Source: Kaistia dalseonensis
GTDB lineage: Bacteria > Pseudomonadota > Alphaproteobacteria > Rhizobiales > Kaistiaceae
Length of the DNA stretch: 64,000 bases
Reading direction: 5' to 3'
Assembly (NCBI RefSeq): GCF_030814715.1
Contig: NZ_JAUSVO010000001.1
Span: 868,001 to 932,000 of the forward strand
The notes beneath the pieces are model-generated. The model saw only the letters and a list, made by a program, of their open reading frames with translations, was not told the origin of the DNA and did not search any database. Of this stretch, positions 20,169 through 29,774 are shown piece by piece; positions within the stretch are counted from its first letter, which is position 1; each line of letters starts with the position of its first letter. The translations under genes were made by a program, and so were the position numbers.

Positions 20169-21149
20169 ATGGCGAAGCTGATCTCGGTCGTGGTGCCGAT
20201 GTTCAATGAGGAAGCGGTACTCGACGGCTTTTTCGCCCGGATCGTGCCCGTTCTGGACGGTATCACCGAGCGGTTCGGCCTGAACTGGGAGATCGTGGCG
20301 GTCGATGACGGTTCCCGCGATACGACCGCTGACCGGCTCAAGGAGATTGCCGCAGCGAATCCGGCCGTCACCGTCGTCCTGCTCGCCCGCAATTTCGGCA
20401 AGGAAGCCGCCATGACGGCGGGGCTCGAACATGCGCGCGGCGACGCCGTGATTCCGATCGACGTCGATCTGCAGGATCCGCCCGAAGTCATGGACGAATT
20501 CGTGCAGCGCTGGTTCAACGGCGCCGAGATGGTTGTCGGCATCCGCCTCGACCGCAGCGCCGACACACCGGTGAAGCGCACGACGAGCCGCCTGTTCTAC
20601 CAGCTCTTCAACCTGCTCTGCCGACCCGGCATACCGGAAAATGCCGGCGACTTCCGGCTCATGGATCGTGTCGTGGTCGACGCGGTCCTGAGGCTCAGGG
20701 AAACCAACCGTTTCATGAAGGGGTTGTTCGCCTGGGTCGGCTTCAAGACCGAATATGTCGAGTTCGTGCGCGAGAAGAGAAGCGCCGGCTCCTCGACATG
20801 GAGCTACATGCGCCTGCTGCGCTTTGCGATCGACGGCATTACGGGCTTTTCGACGGTGCCGCTGCGCATGTGGAGTTGGCTCGGCTTCACGATAGCGATC
20901 CTCTCCTTCGTCTACGGCGTCTATTTTGTCGTTAAGGCGTTGATCATCGGCGACCCAGTCGCGGGTTTTCCGACGCTGGTGGCGGTCATCCTGTTCCTCT
21001 CGGGCATGCAGATGATCGGGCTCGGCGTGATGGGGGAATATGTCGGGCGCCTCTATATGGAGGCGAAGCAGCGCCCCGTATACATAGCGCGCGAAGTCAT
21101 CCGCTCGCGTGCCGAGACAAGCGCATCGAGCGACCCCGACAGGACCTAG
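20169..21149 (+). CDS. Bactoprenol-type glycosyltransferase, GT2 family
   Basis: A 326-residue membrane enzyme of the GtrB/DPM1-like branch of GT2. The nucleotide-sugar site is shown by VVVPMFNEE, VDDGS (residues 45-49) and the metal-binding DVD at 98-100 followed by LQDPPE. SSTWSY marks the acceptor region. Two C-terminal membrane segments (about 236-262 and 268-290) end in GEYVGRLYMEAKQRP, the usual tail of polyprenyl-phosphate glucosyl- or N-acetylaminosugar transferases. It likely loads a sugar on undecaprenyl phosphate for polymer decoration. No flippase gene lies next to it; the GH94 enzyme follows 34 bases later. Confidence 0.88.
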   Translation: MAKLISVVVPMFNEEAVLDGFFARIVPVLDGITERFGLNWEIVAVDDGSRDTTADRLKEIAAANPAVTVVLLARNFGKEAAMTAGLEHARGDAVIPIDVDLQDPPEVMDEFVQRWFNGAEMVVGIRLDRSADTPVKRTTSRLFYQLFNLLCRPGIPENAGDFRLMDRVVVDAVLRLRETNRFMKGLFAWVGFKTEYVEFVREKRSAGSSTWSYMRLLRFAIDGITGFSTVPLRMWSWLGFTIAILSFVYGVYFVVKALIIGDPVAGFPTLVAVILFLSGMQMIGLGVMGEYVGRLYMEAKQRPVYIAREVIRSRAETSASSDPDRT

Positions 21150-21183
21150 AACTGCGCCGGAAGAGCGCGACCGGGAGGAAAGC

Positions 21184-24100
21184 ATGCCGCATGAAATGCC
21201 GCGCATCATCCATACGCCGCGCGAAGACGATCTCGGCCTGCGGACGATCAGCAATGCTGCCGGGCTGACCGTTTCGCTGTTGCCGAACGGCGCGATCCTC
21301 TCGATCGAACATCGTTCGGCATCCGGCCGCATGATGATCAACCAGATCGCCGGTTCGCCGATCGATGGTGGTATCGGACGGATCATGCTTCGCGTCGCGG
21401 GGGCTCCTCCGTTAGCCGTGCCTATTGCCGGCGCCGCAGCGAAGGCTCGCATCGGTGTCGGCGCGCGGTCCATCGCATGGGACGGCGAGACGGACGGAAT
21501 TGGCCATCGCGTGACGCTCGCGCTGCATCCGAGCGAGCCCGCCTGGTTCTGGACCGTCGCGCTGGTGAACACGCGCGCTGCGGCTGCGGCCTGCGATATC
21601 GTCTTCGTCCAGGATGTCGGATTGGGCCCGCGCGGCTTCCTGATGGGGAGCGAGGCCTATGCCTCGCAATATCTCGACCATCACATTGCGTCGCATCCGG
21701 ATTTTGGCCCCGTCGTGATGACACGGCAGAACCTGCGCCAGGGGGACTGCAATCCCTGGCTGGCACAGGGCTGCGTCGATGGTGCGGTCGCCTACGCGAC
21801 CGATGCGATCCAGTATTTCGGGCCTTCCTATCGCGATGAGGCGGAGAGCGCTGCCGCCGCGTTTGGTACGGCCCTGCCTGGCGAGCGGCTTCAGCACGAG
21901 GTCGCCTGTCCGATGCTGCAGTCGCGGGTGGTCGAGCTCGCGCCCGGGGCGTCGACCAACTGTCGGTTCTTTGGCCTCTATGTCGCCAATCATCCGGAAG
22001 CATCGAGCGAGGCCGATCTCCAGAGGCTCGCTTCGATCGCCGATTGGGCAGTTGCGCCGATCGAGGACGATCTGGCGTTCCAGCCGCCGGCCCGCAGCCT
22101 GTTGCAGGATGCGCCGCCACTGAGCGTGCGGTCACTGGATGAGGCGACGATCGATCGCCTCTATCCCGATCGTCGGCGCGAGGAGCGGATCGACCGCGTG
22201 CTCTGGTCGTTCTTCGTGCCGGACGGCGCGCAGAATCGTCATGTTGTCCTCCGCGACAAGGAGCATGTCGTTGCAAGGCGTCATGGCGCTCTGGTGCGAA
22301 GCGGGCAGGGGATGACCCTCGACGAGAACACACTCTGCGCGACGTGCTGGATGCATGGCGTGTTCGCCGCGCAGCTCACCATCGGCAATACCTCGTTCCA
22401 CAAGCTCTTCTCGGTCTCGCGCGATCCCTACAACATCACGCGGGCGAGCGGATTGCGGATACTGGTCGATGCGGGCGACGGATGGCGCCTGCTCACCGTG
22501 CCGTCGATCTTCGAGATCGGCCTCAGCGATTGCCGCTGGATCTATGCCGATGATGAACGGACGATCACGATCCGCGCGATCGCGGCGGGCGATGCAGCCG
22601 CCATGAACTGGACGGTGGACGTCGAGGGGGAGCCCTGCCGCTTCCTCGTGATCGGTCATGTCGTGCTCGGCGAGCGCGAACTGGAACAGGTCGGTTCGAT
22701 CGAGATCGACGAGGCGACCAAGCGCTTCTCGTTTCGCCCTGGCCCGGACTGGCTCTGGGGCCAGCGTTACCCCAATGCCGCCTATCATCTGGTGACGGAC
22801 ACGCCCGACGCCATCGAGGCGATCGGGGACGACGCTCTGCTGTTCGAGGACGGTCTCTCACGCAGAACCGGCCACATCGTGATCCGCTCCGGCTGGACCA
22901 CCCGGCTATCCTTCTCGGTCGTCGGATCGATGATGGATGTGGAGCAGGGACAGCGCCTCGCCGCCCACTTTGCCCAGCGTGTCGATCCGGCCACCTTGTT
23001 GGATCCGGCGCGCCGTTACTGGAGCCATGTCACGCGCGATCTGCGCCTCACGGGTCCTGGACCCGATGTCGAGGCGCACAGCCTGATCCTGCCCTGGCTC
23101 GCCCATGATGCGATGATCCACCTGACCGTTCCTCACGGGCTCGAGCAATATACCGGCGCCGCCTGGGGCACGCGCGATGTCTGCCAGGGGCCGATCGAGT
23201 TCCTGCTGGCGCTTCGCCACGACGCGACGGCGCGCGCGATCATCACCACCATCTTCGCCGAGCAATACGAGACCCGGGGCGACTGGCCCCAATGGTTCAT
23301 GCTGGACCCTTACGCCAATATCCGCGCGGGGGAGAGCCATGGCGATGTCGTCATCTGGCCGCTCAAGGCGCTGTGCGATTACGTCGAAGCAACCGGCGAT
23401 CTCTCCATTCTCGACGCGGCGGTGCCCTACCGCCAGGATGCGTCGCTCGCGCCGACCGACCAGGCCTTCGCGATCCACGAACATCTCGATCGCCTGATCG
23501 CGACGGTTCGGAGCCGCTTCATCGCGGGAACCCATCTGATCCGCTATGGCGAGGGCGACTGGAACGATTCACTGCAACCGCACGATCCGGCGCTGCGCGA
23601 CTGGATGGTCAGCAGCTGGACCGTCGCGCTCCTCTATGAGCAACTCGTGCGCTATGGCGCGATCCAGCGGATTGCGGGGCGCCCTGGATCGGCGGACGAA
23701 CTCGACGGGCTGGCAGCGGCGATGCGGGCGGATTTCAACCGCCATTTGATCCGCGATGGGGTCGTTGCCGGCTACGCGATCTTTGATCCCGAAAGCGATG
23801 ATGTCGAGCTGCTGCTCCATCCGAGCGACACCCGCACGGGTCTTCGATATTCGCTGATCCCGATGACGCAGGCGATCATTGGCGGCTTGTTCACGGCGGA
23901 GCAGGCCACGCATCATCTCGGCCTGATCCGGGACCATCTACTGTTCCCGGACGGTGCGCGGCTGATCGACCGGCCGGTCACCTATCGCGGCGGCCCGGAG
24001 CAGATCTTCCGCCGCGCCGAATCCTCGTCCTTCTTCGGTCGCGAGATCGGGCTGATGTATGTCCATGCGCATTTGCGCTACGCCGAGGCATTAGCGCTTC

Positions 24101-24468
24101 ATGGCGATGCCGATGCGCTCTGGCAGGCGCTGGCGATCGTCAATCCGATCGCGGTGACCGACCATCTGCCGAACGCGTCGCCACGCCAGCGCAACAGCTA
24201 TTTCAGCAGCAGCGATGCAGCCTTCGCCGATCGCTATCAGGCGAGCGCGGACTGGGACCGGGTCAAGGCCGGCACGATCGCCGTCGACGGTGGCTGGCGG
24301 ATCTATTCGAGCGGGCCGGGCCTCTTCACCCGCGCTCTCATTGAGAAGCTTCTCGGCATCCGTCGTCATTTCGGCGCGCCTGCCGATGCGCCGCTGCTGC
24401 CGCGCTCCGCCGCCGGCACGACCGTCCTGATGGTCATGGACGGCGAGGCCATCGTGCGGCGCCACTGA
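21184..24468 (+). CDS. GH94-type glycoside phosphorylase, large form (1,2-beta-oligoglucan phosphorylase-like)
   Basis: A 1094-residue protein whose C-terminal half has the (alpha/alpha)6 barrel of GH94 inverting phosphorylases: YTGAAWGTRDVCQGP (Arg664-Gln668), RGDWPQWFMLDPY and EGDWNDSLQP at 790-799, where the general-acid Asp of cellobiose phosphorylase is found. The N-terminal half is beta-rich. The length and lack of a glycosyltransferase domain resemble 1,2-beta-oligoglucan phosphorylases rather than cellobiose phosphorylases (about 800) or cyclic glucan synthases (about 2800). No signal peptide. Start 21184 follows GGGAGGAAAGC, a good ribosome site. The gene probably forms an operon with the preceding glycosyltransferase. 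Specificity is inferred. Confidence 0.75.
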   Translation: MPHEMPRIIHTPREDDLGLRTISNAAGLTVSLLPNGAILSIEHRSASGRMMINQIAGSPIDGGIGRIMLRVAGAPPLAVPIAGAAAKARIGVGARSIAWDGETDGIGHRVTLALHPSEPAWFWTVALVNTRAAAAACDIVFVQDVGLGPRGFLMGSEAYASQYLDHHIASHPDFGPVVMTRQNLRQGDCNPWLAQGCVDGAVAYATDAIQYFGPSYRDEAESAAAAFGTALPGERLQHEVACPMLQSRVVELAPGASTNCRFFGLYVANHPEASSEADLQRLASIADWAVAPIEDDLAFQPPARSLLQDAPPLSVRSLDEATIDRLYPDRRREERIDRVLWSFFVPDGAQNRHVVLRDKEHVVARRHGALVRSGQGMTLDENTLCATCWMHGVFAAQLTIGNTSFHKLFSVSRDPYNITRASGLRILVDAGDGWRLLTVPSIFEIGLSDCRWIYADDERTITIRAIAAGDAAAMNWTVDVEGEPCRFLVIGHVVLGERELEQVGSIEIDEATKRFSFRPGPDWLWGQRYPNAAYHLVTDTPDAIEAIGDDALLFEDGLSRRTGHIVIRSGWTTRLSFSVVGSMMDVEQGQRLAAHFAQRVDPATLLDPARRYWSHVTRDLRLTGPGPDVEAHSLILPWLAHDAMIHLTVPHGLEQYTGAAWGTRDVCQGPIEFLLALRHDATARAIITTIFAEQYETRGDWPQWFMLDPYANIRAGESHGDVVIWPLKALCDYVEATGDLSILDAAVPYRQDASLAPTDQAFAIHEHLDRLIATVRSRFIAGTHLIRYGEGDWNDSLQPHDPALRDWMVSSWTVALLYEQLVRYGAIQRIAGRPGSADELDGLAAAMRADFNRHLIRDGVVAGYAIFDPESDDVELLLHPSDTRTGLRYSLIPMTQAIIGGLFTAEQATHHLGLIRDHLLFPDGARLIDRPVTYRGGPEQIFRRAESSSFFGREIGLMYVHAHLRYAEALALHGDADALWQALAIVNPIAVTDHLPNASPRQRNSYFSSSDAAFADRYQASADWDRVKAGTIAVDGGWRIYSSGPGLFTRALIEKLLGIRRHFGAPADAPLLPRSAAGTTVLMVMDGEAIVRRH

Positions 24469-24587
24469 ACGGTCTGCATTGATAACGGGGGCTATCGAAA
24501 AGACGGGATCGATTGCCCATCTATGATCCGAGCAGGTGGAACGATGCGGATTTGACCGGTCGCCCAACCTGGCTTTGGAGAATATCT

Positions 24588-24995
24588 ATGTCGAATACCG
24601 ATCCTCGTTCCTGGATGTGGTCGGATGCGCTCGCCATGCTGGCGCGTGCGGAAAAACTGCATCGCGAGATGTTTCGTCCCGTGCCGCAGCGCAGCCGCGC
24701 GATCGCCTGGGAGCCGCCCGTCGATGTCCTGGAGACCGAACACGAGATTCTCGTGCTCGCAGCCCTTCCTGGTGTCGATCCCGATCATATCAAGGTCGCG
24801 ATCAGCGGCAGTGCCCTGGTGATTGCCGGGGAGCGCATTCTGCCGCCACAACTCCGAACGGCCGTCATCCATAGGCTCGAACTGCCGCAGGGGCATTTCG
24901 AACGCCAGATTCCGCTTCCGGCGGGCCGCTTCGAGGTCATGCGGCCGACCGTCGTCAATGGCTGCCTCGCCATCGTCTTGCGCAAGCGCGCTTGA
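24588..24995 (+). CDS. Small heat shock protein, Hsp20 family
   Basis: A 135-residue alpha-crystallin-type chaperone. After a short Trp-rich N-terminus the core reads WEPPVDVLETEHEILVLAALPGVDPDHIKVAISGSALVIAGER, followed by IHRLELPQGHFERQIPLP and GCLAIVLRKR, the usual beta-sandwich landmarks. The C-terminal I-x-I tail is not obvious, so the oligomerising tail may be short. Start 24588 has GGAG eight bases upstream, which favours it over an upstream ATG. The lon gene follows after 13 bases, so chaperone and protease appear to be made together. Confidence 0.88.
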   Translation: MSNTDPRSWMWSDALAMLARAEKLHREMFRPVPQRSRAIAWEPPVDVLETEHEILVLAALPGVDPDHIKVAISGSALVIAGERILPPQLRTAVIHRLELPQGHFERQIPLPAGRFEVMRPTVVNGCLAIVLRKRA

Positions 24996-25008
24996 TCGGG
25001 AGCCCACC

Positions 25009-27426
25009 ATGTTGAAGAACCAGAACAATTTCCGCGCGGCCGATTTCGGCGGTGCACCCGGCGCGGCGGCCACGGTTGATTTGCCCGAGGATGCGCTGAT
25101 CATCCTGCCGGTCCGTAATTTCGTGCTCTTTCCCGGTGTCGTGATGCCGGTCGCGATCAACCGTCCGGTCTCGATCGCCGCCGCGCAGCAGGCTGTCCGC
25201 CAAGGGCGTCCGGTCGGATTGCTGATGCAGCGCGATCCCGAGGATAACGAGCCGAACAGCGGCAACCTGCATCGGATGGGCGTCGTCGCTAACATCCTGC
25301 GCTATGTCACGGCGCCGGATGGCACGCATCACCTGATCTGCCAGGGCGAGCAGCGCTTCCAGGTCGATTCGTTCCTGCGCGAGCAGCCCTTCCTGGCGGC
25401 GCGCGTGCGGCGGATCGACGAGCCCGATATCCGCAGCTCCGATATAGAGGCGCGCTTCCTGCATCTGCGCGGCGAGGCGACCGAAGCCTTGCAGCTGCTG
25501 CCGCAGGTTCCGCAAGAGCTCCTCTCGGCCGTGACCAACGCGCCGTCTCCGGCAGCGCTGACGGATATGGTCGCCTCCTATCTCGATATCGGGCCCAACG
25601 AGAAGCAGGAGCTGCTCGAGACGCTCGATCTCGCAACGCGGATGGACAAGGTCGCGCGCCTTCTGGCGCAGCGGATCGAGGTTCTGCGCCTGTCGCAGGA
25701 AATCGGTCGCCAGACCAAGGCCTCGATCGACGATCGCCAGCGGCAGATGCTGCTGCGCGAGCAGATGGCGGCCATCCAGCGCGAGCTGGGCGAGGGCGAC
25801 GAGGGCAGGGGCGCGGAGATCGCCGAACTGACGGCCGCGATCGACAAGGCGCAGATGCCGCCGGAAGTCGACCAGGCCGCGCGCAAGGAATTGCGGCGGC
25901 TTGAACGCATGTCCGATGCGTCGGCCGAATACGGCATGATCCGCACCTATCTCGACTGGCTGATCGAGCTGCCCTGGGCTCTGCCCGAGGAAGCGCCGAT
26001 CGATATCGCCGAAGCGCGGCGCATCCTCGATGCCGATCATTTCGGCCTCGACAAGATCAAGCAGCGCATCGTCGAATATCTGGCCGTTCGCAAGCTGGCG
26101 CCGCAGGGCAAGGCACCGATCCTCTGCTTCGTCGGACCGCCCGGCGTCGGCAAGACGTCGCTCGGCCAGTCGATCGCGCGGGCCATGGGCCGCTCCTTCG
26201 TGCGCGTCAGCCTCGGCGGCGTGCATGACGAGGCGGAGATCCGTGGCCACCGGCGCACCTATGTCGGCGCTCTGCCCGGCAACATCATCCAGGCGATCCG
26301 CAAGGCGGGTTCGCGCAACTGCGTGATGATGCTGGACGAGATCGACAAGATGGGTGCCGGTATCCAGGGCGATCCGGCGTCTGCCATGCTGGAAGTGCTC
26401 GATCCCGAGCAGAACGGCACGTTCCGCGACAACTATCTCGCGGTGCCGTTCGACCTGTCGCGTGTCGTCTTCATCGCGACCGCCAACATGCTCGACACCA
26501 TACCGGGGCCGTTGCGCGACCGCATGGAGATCATCAGCCTCGCCGGCTACACCGACGCCGAGAAGCAGCAGATCGCCAAGCGCTATCTCGTTCGGCGGCA
26601 GCTCGAGGCGAATGGCCTCACCGCCGATCAGGTCGAGATCGACGATGCGGCGCTCGCCGAGATCATCCGCGGCTATACGCGGGAAGCCGGTGTTCGTGGC
26701 CTCGAGCGTGAAATCGGGCGGGCGCTCCGCCATGTCGCGGTCGGGATTGCCGAGGGCGGCGTGGCGAAGGCTCATATCGGGCGCGACGATCTCGCCGAAC
26801 TGCTCGGACAGCAGCGCTTCGAGGATGAGGTCGCGATGCGCGTCAGCCAGCCCGGCGTGGCGACAGGCCTCGCCTGGACACCGGTCGGCGGCGACATCCT
26901 CTTCATCGAGGTGAGCCGCATGCCGGGTCGGGGCAGCCTGATCCTGACCGGCCAGCTCGGTGAGGTCATGCGCGAGAGCGTGCAGGCGGCGTTGAGCCTG
27001 GTGAAGAGCCGGGCAGGGGAACTGGGTATCGATCCATCGCTCTTCGAGAAGAACGATATCCACGTCCACGTTCCTGCCGGCGCGACGCCCAAGGATGGTC
27101 CGAGTGCGGGCGTGGCGATGTTCACGGCGCTCGTCTCGGCGCTGACCGGGCGAACCGTCCGCAGCGATACCGCCATGACCGGCGAGATCAGCCTGCGTGG
27201 CCTCGTCCTGCCGGTCGGCGGCATCAAGGAGAAGGTGACGGCGGCGGCCCGCGCCGGGCTGAAGCGCGTCATGCTGCCGGCTCGCAATCGGCGCGACTAT
27301 GACGACATCCCGCAGGATGCCCGCGATCGGCTGGAGTTCATCTGGCTGGAGCGCGTCGATGATGCGATCGCCGCCGCGCTCGAACCGCGCGTGACGGCGG
27401 AATTGCCGGAGGCCGTGTCGGCCTGA
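25009..27426 (+). CDS. lon: ATP-dependent protease Lon
   Basis: An 805-residue LonA. The N-terminal substrate domain starts [16 protein letters not shown]; the AAA+ module has Walker A GPPGVGKT (376-383) and [10 protein letters not shown] as Walker B; the protease domain has catalytic Ser699 in PKDGPSAG and Lys742 in GGIKEK. Its ribosome site GGGAG lies seven bases before the ATG. Coupling to hsp20 is unlike the usual clpX-lon-hupB order, so this may be a second, stress-specific Lon; that is an inference, since only this window is visible. A strong hairpin follows the stop codon. Confidence 0.95.
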   Translation: MLKNQNNFRAADFGGAPGAAATVDLPEDALIILPVRNFVLFPGVVMPVAINRPVSIAAAQQAVRQGRPVGLLMQRDPEDNEPNSGNLHRMGVVANILRYVTAPDGTHHLICQGEQRFQVDSFLREQPFLAARVRRIDEPDIRSSDIEARFLHLRGEATEALQLLPQVPQELLSAVTNAPSPAALTDMVASYLDIGPNEKQELLETLDLATRMDKVARLLAQRIEVLRLSQEIGRQTKASIDDRQRQMLLREQMAAIQRELGEGDEGRGAEIAELTAAIDKAQMPPEVDQAARKELRRLERMSDASAEYGMIRTYLDWLIELPWALPEEAPIDIAEARRILDADHFGLDKIKQRIVEYLAVRKLAPQGKAPILCFVGPPGVGKTSLGQSIARAMGRSFVRVSLGGVHDEAEIRGHRRTYVGALPGNIIQAIRKAGSRNCVMMLDEIDKMGAGIQGDPASAMLEVLDPEQNGTFRDNYLAVPFDLSRVVFIATANMLDTIPGPLRDRMEIISLAGYTDAEKQQIAKRYLVRRQLEANGLTADQVEIDDAALAEIIRGYTREAGVRGLEREIGRALRHVAVGIAEGGVAKAHIGRDDLAELLGQQRFEDEVAMRVSQPGVATGLAWTPVGGDILFIEVSRMPGRGSLILTGQLGEVMRESVQAALSLVKSRAGELGIDPSLFEKNDIHVHVPAGATPKDGPSAGVAMFTALVSALTGRTVRSDTAMTGEISLRGLVLPVGGIKEKVTAAARAGLKRVMLPARNRRDYDDIPQDARDRLEFIWLERVDDAIAAALEPRVTAELPEAVSA

Positions 27427-27438
27427 GTGGACGAAGTT

Positions 27439-27468
27439 CGAAGGGGCGCTCCGCGGGGCGCCCCTTCG
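27439..27468 (+). terminator. Hairpin terminator after lon
   Basis: An 11-base stem, CGAAGGGGCGC with GCGCCCCTTCG, lies 12 bases after the lon stop codon and is followed by TCGTTTC. It separates lon from the FNR/FixK-type box that follows. Confidence 0.7.
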
Positions 27469-27480
27469 TCGTTTCAGGCG

Positions 27481-27494
27481 TTGATATCGATCAA
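27481..27494. promoter_or_regulatory. Perfect FNR/FixK-type box
   Basis: TTGATATCGATCAA is an exact match to TTGAT-N4-ATCAA and a perfect palindrome. It lies 86 bases before the host-attachment gene start and after the lon terminator hairpin, so it should serve the downstream gene. Binding by an FNR, FixK or Dnr-type regulator is inferred. Confidence 0.6.
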
Positions 27495-27579
27495 GCGCCT
27501 TGGGTGGACCCTATGCGAAGGTCTTCCCAGATCCCGAGCGTGGTTCGTCGAGCCCGACGGCGCAATGGAGGAGACGAGA

Positions 27580-28035
27580 ATGGCCGAAGAAATGATCAAG
27601 GTTCCGCGGAAGAGCTGGGTCGTGGTGTGCGATGGCGCCAAGGCGCTGCTGTTCGAGAATGACGGCGATGCAGAGCTCATCAATCTGAAGCTCGTCGAGA
27701 ATCTCGATCAGCCGGATCCGGCCAATCGCGATATCGGCACGGACCGGCCCGGCCGCGTGTACCAGTCCCATGGCTCCGCGCGCAGCTCGGTCGAGGAGCC
27801 CGATTGGCACGCCGAGGCGGAGGCGAAGTTCCTCGCGCTCGTCGCCGATCATCTCGACAAGGCTGTCACCGCGCATCAGGTCAAGCAGGTCATCCTGGTG
27901 GCGCCACCACGGGCGCTCGGCATATTGCGGCAGCGCCTCTCCGATGGGGTCCGTGCCGTCGTAAAGCACGAGATCGCCAAGGATCTGGCCGGGCTCTCGA
28001 CGGGCGAGATCGAACGCCATCTCGCCAGCGCCTGA
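27580..28035 (+). CDS. Host attachment family protein (baeRF family 12-like)
   Basis: A 151-residue protein of the group named host attachment protein from Agrobacterium work, now regarded as related to archaeo-eukaryotic release-factor domains. Landmarks are WVVVCDGAKALLFEN, DRPGRVYQSHGSARSSVEEPDWH and ILVAPPRALGILRQRL. The start at 27580 has GGAGG eight bases upstream; the ATG at 27565 overlaps that site. A perfect FNR/FixK-type box precedes it, so expression under low oxygen is likely. Its neighbours Hsp20 and Lon suggest a role in stressed translation or protein quality rather than host contact; this is inference. Confidence 0.8.
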   Translation: MAEEMIKVPRKSWVVVCDGAKALLFENDGDAELINLKLVENLDQPDPANRDIGTDRPGRVYQSHGSARSSVEEPDWHAEAEAKFLALVADHLDKAVTAHQVKQVILVAPPRALGILRQRLSDGVRAVVKHEIAKDLAGLSTGEIERHLASA

Positions 28036-28116
28036 GTTCGGACCAGCCGGTTCCTTCACATCCGGATCGAGCGATGCGCGCCTTCCGGGCGCATCGGTCT
28101 CGGATGTGAGCGCCGC

Positions 28117-29181
28117 CTAGCGGGACCAGGTTCGGTCGAGCACATCGAGCCAGTTTTCATAAGCGATGCGACGGATCAGTTCGTCGCCATAGCCGTGCTC
28201 GCTGAGTGCATCCCAAAGCCTCGGCAGATGCGAGACATCCGACAGCGCGCTCGGCACGACGGCGCCGTCATAATCGGAGCCGAGCGCAACACCCTTCTCG
28301 CCGAGCCGTTCGAGCATCGCGTCGAGATGGCGGATCATGACGCCGATATCGGTATTCGCGTCCATATGGCCGTCCGGCCGCAGGAATGCGGTGGCGAAAT
28401 TGAGCCCGACAACGCCGCCGCTGGCCCGGATCGCCTCGAATTGCCGATCGGTCAGATTGCGCGAGACCGGGCAGATCGCATGTACGTTGCTGTGGCTCGC
28501 GACCAGCGGCGCATCGCTCAATTCGGCGACCTCCCAGAAGCCCTTTTCATTCAAATGCGACAGGTCGATCATGACGCGCAGGCGGTTGCACGCCCGGATC
28601 AGCGCCCGCCCCGTGTCGGTGAGGCCGGGGCCCGTGTCGGGAGAGCTCGGAAAGCGCATCGGCACGCCGTGGCCGAAGATATTCGACCGGCTCCAGACCG
28701 GACCGATCGAGCGCAGGCCGGCGGCATGCAGCACATCGAGCATGGCGAGATCGGAACCGATCGCCTCGGCACCCTCGATATGAAGCACGGCGGCGAGCGC
28801 GCCGCGCGCATTGGCGGCGCGAATATCCGCTACGCTGCGACAGATGGCGAATGCACCGCCTGACGCCGCTTCGATGCGGAAGAAGATCGCGGCCATGGCG
28901 AGCGTCGAGGCCTGGCCCTCCGCCAGCGTCAACGGATCGGGGAGCGGCAGGTCGTAGCCCTCACCCTGCATCTGTTCCATGAAACCCGCCATCGCCGCCG
29001 ATGGCGGGAAGATCGCGAACAGTCCTCCGGCGAGACCACCCTGCCGCGCGCGCGGCAGATCGATATGCCCGCCGGCGCCCCCTTCGAGAAATGACGGAAT
29101 CGCAGCATCGCCGCCTTTCATATAGAGGCGCAGCAACGCGTCGTTATGGCCGTCAAAGGTGGGGATCGGCGCCTTGGGCAT
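28117..29181 (-). CDS. Membrane dipeptidase-type metallopeptidase (M19)
   Basis: A 354-residue enzyme of the renal dipeptidase family. The zinc motif HND (His12, Asp14) is in DGHNDALLR; further metal-site regions are LHIEGAEAIG, SHSNVHAI and VALGSDYDGA. Such enzymes cleave dipeptides, including D-amino-acid dipeptides. No signal peptide or anchor is seen, so it is probably cytoplasmic. The start at 29181 opens on the first conserved strand. It reads leftwards, away from the A+T-richer island that begins to its right. Confidence 0.9.
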   Translation of the reverse strand: MPKAPIPTFDGHNDALLRLYMKGGDAAIPSFLEGGAGGHIDLPRARQGGLAGGLFAIFPPSAAMAGFMEQMQGEGYDLPLPDPLTLAEGQASTLAMAAIFFRIEAASGGAFAICRSVADIRAANARGALAAVLHIEGAEAIGSDLAMLDVLHAAGLRSIGPVWSRSNIFGHGVPMRFPSSPDTGPGLTDTGRALIRACNRLRVMIDLSHLNEKGFWEVAELSDAPLVASHSNVHAICPVSRNLTDRQFEAIRASGGVVGLNFATAFLRPDGHMDANTDIGVMIRHLDAMLERLGEKGVALGSDYDGAVVPSALSDVSHLPRLWDALSEHGYGDELIRRIAYENWLDVLDRTWSR

Positions 29182-29774
29182 GGTCTGAGACAGGCTTTCG
29201 AAGAGGGGATGAGGCGGGTCGGGAATCTACCTTAGGGCCGAGATTACCAGCCGGGTACCTTGGCGGCGCGATTTTGAATGATTTCTGCCGGGAGCCACTG
29301 CGATGACCGACGGCTGGAGCCGCCCGATGCGTGGAAATGTTCCAGCTCTGCGCATGGATGAGCAACACGAGGGATGGCTCATGGCGTGCCGTGAGGGGAA
29401 TGCCGGCACGTGCGCTGGAGGTCTATGCAACGCTTCGCCAGACGTGGCGGCAAGATGGCTGTGCCAGGCGTTGGGCCGGGGTGGCGCAATCGCATCACCT
29501 CGGACAGAGGTCAGGGGTCGGAATGGACGGCCATATTCGACGTCATTTCGGTCATTAGCAGTTCCTCCCGGAAATCCCGAAAGCGGCCATCAATCGCCAT
29601 GAGGCTGCATCGGCCTCTCACCGCTATTCGGCCGTTCTCGCGCACAGCTGGAGGTTTCCACGCTGGCGAGAACGAGAAAACTTCTATAGCGATTGTTAGT
29701 TGGTGATGGAGAATTACGGGGATGGTGAGATACTTCGCTTATGCAGAGAGCATCCGGTCGGTGCTAGGTTAGAG
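29182..29774. other. Intergenic region, no gene seen, left edge of an A+T-richer island
   Basis: Nearly 600 bases between the dipeptidase start and the nuclease-STAND gene. Several overlapping frames of 70-100 codons exist in different phases but none shows family features; one starting at 29303 has a GGGAG-like site but odd composition. Base composition drops in G+C towards the right end. A nine-base inverted repeat lies at 29633-29674. Confidence 0.45.
29633..29674. promoter_or_regulatory. Inverted repeat upstream of the nuclease-STAND gene
   Basis: CGTTCTCGC at 29633-29641 and its reverse complement GCGAGAACG at 29666-29674 flank a 24-base spacer that itself holds the near-palindrome TGGAGGTTTCCA. 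It could be an operator or a hairpin in the leader of the next gene. Only the sequence symmetry is seen. Confidence 0.35.

Noticed and set aside
24469-24587. Heat-shock sigma-32 promoter before hsp20
   Set aside because: A CCCATCT resembling the -10 element is present, but no matching CTTGAA-type -35 at the right distance.
24955-27069. Minus-strand open frame of 704 codons over lon
   Set aside because: Antisense shadow of lon; all conserved motifs belong to the plus strand.
29303-29602. 99-codon frame with a GGGAG-like site left of the STAND gene
   Set aside because: Three overlapping frames of similar length exist here and none shows domain features; coding sense cannot be decided.
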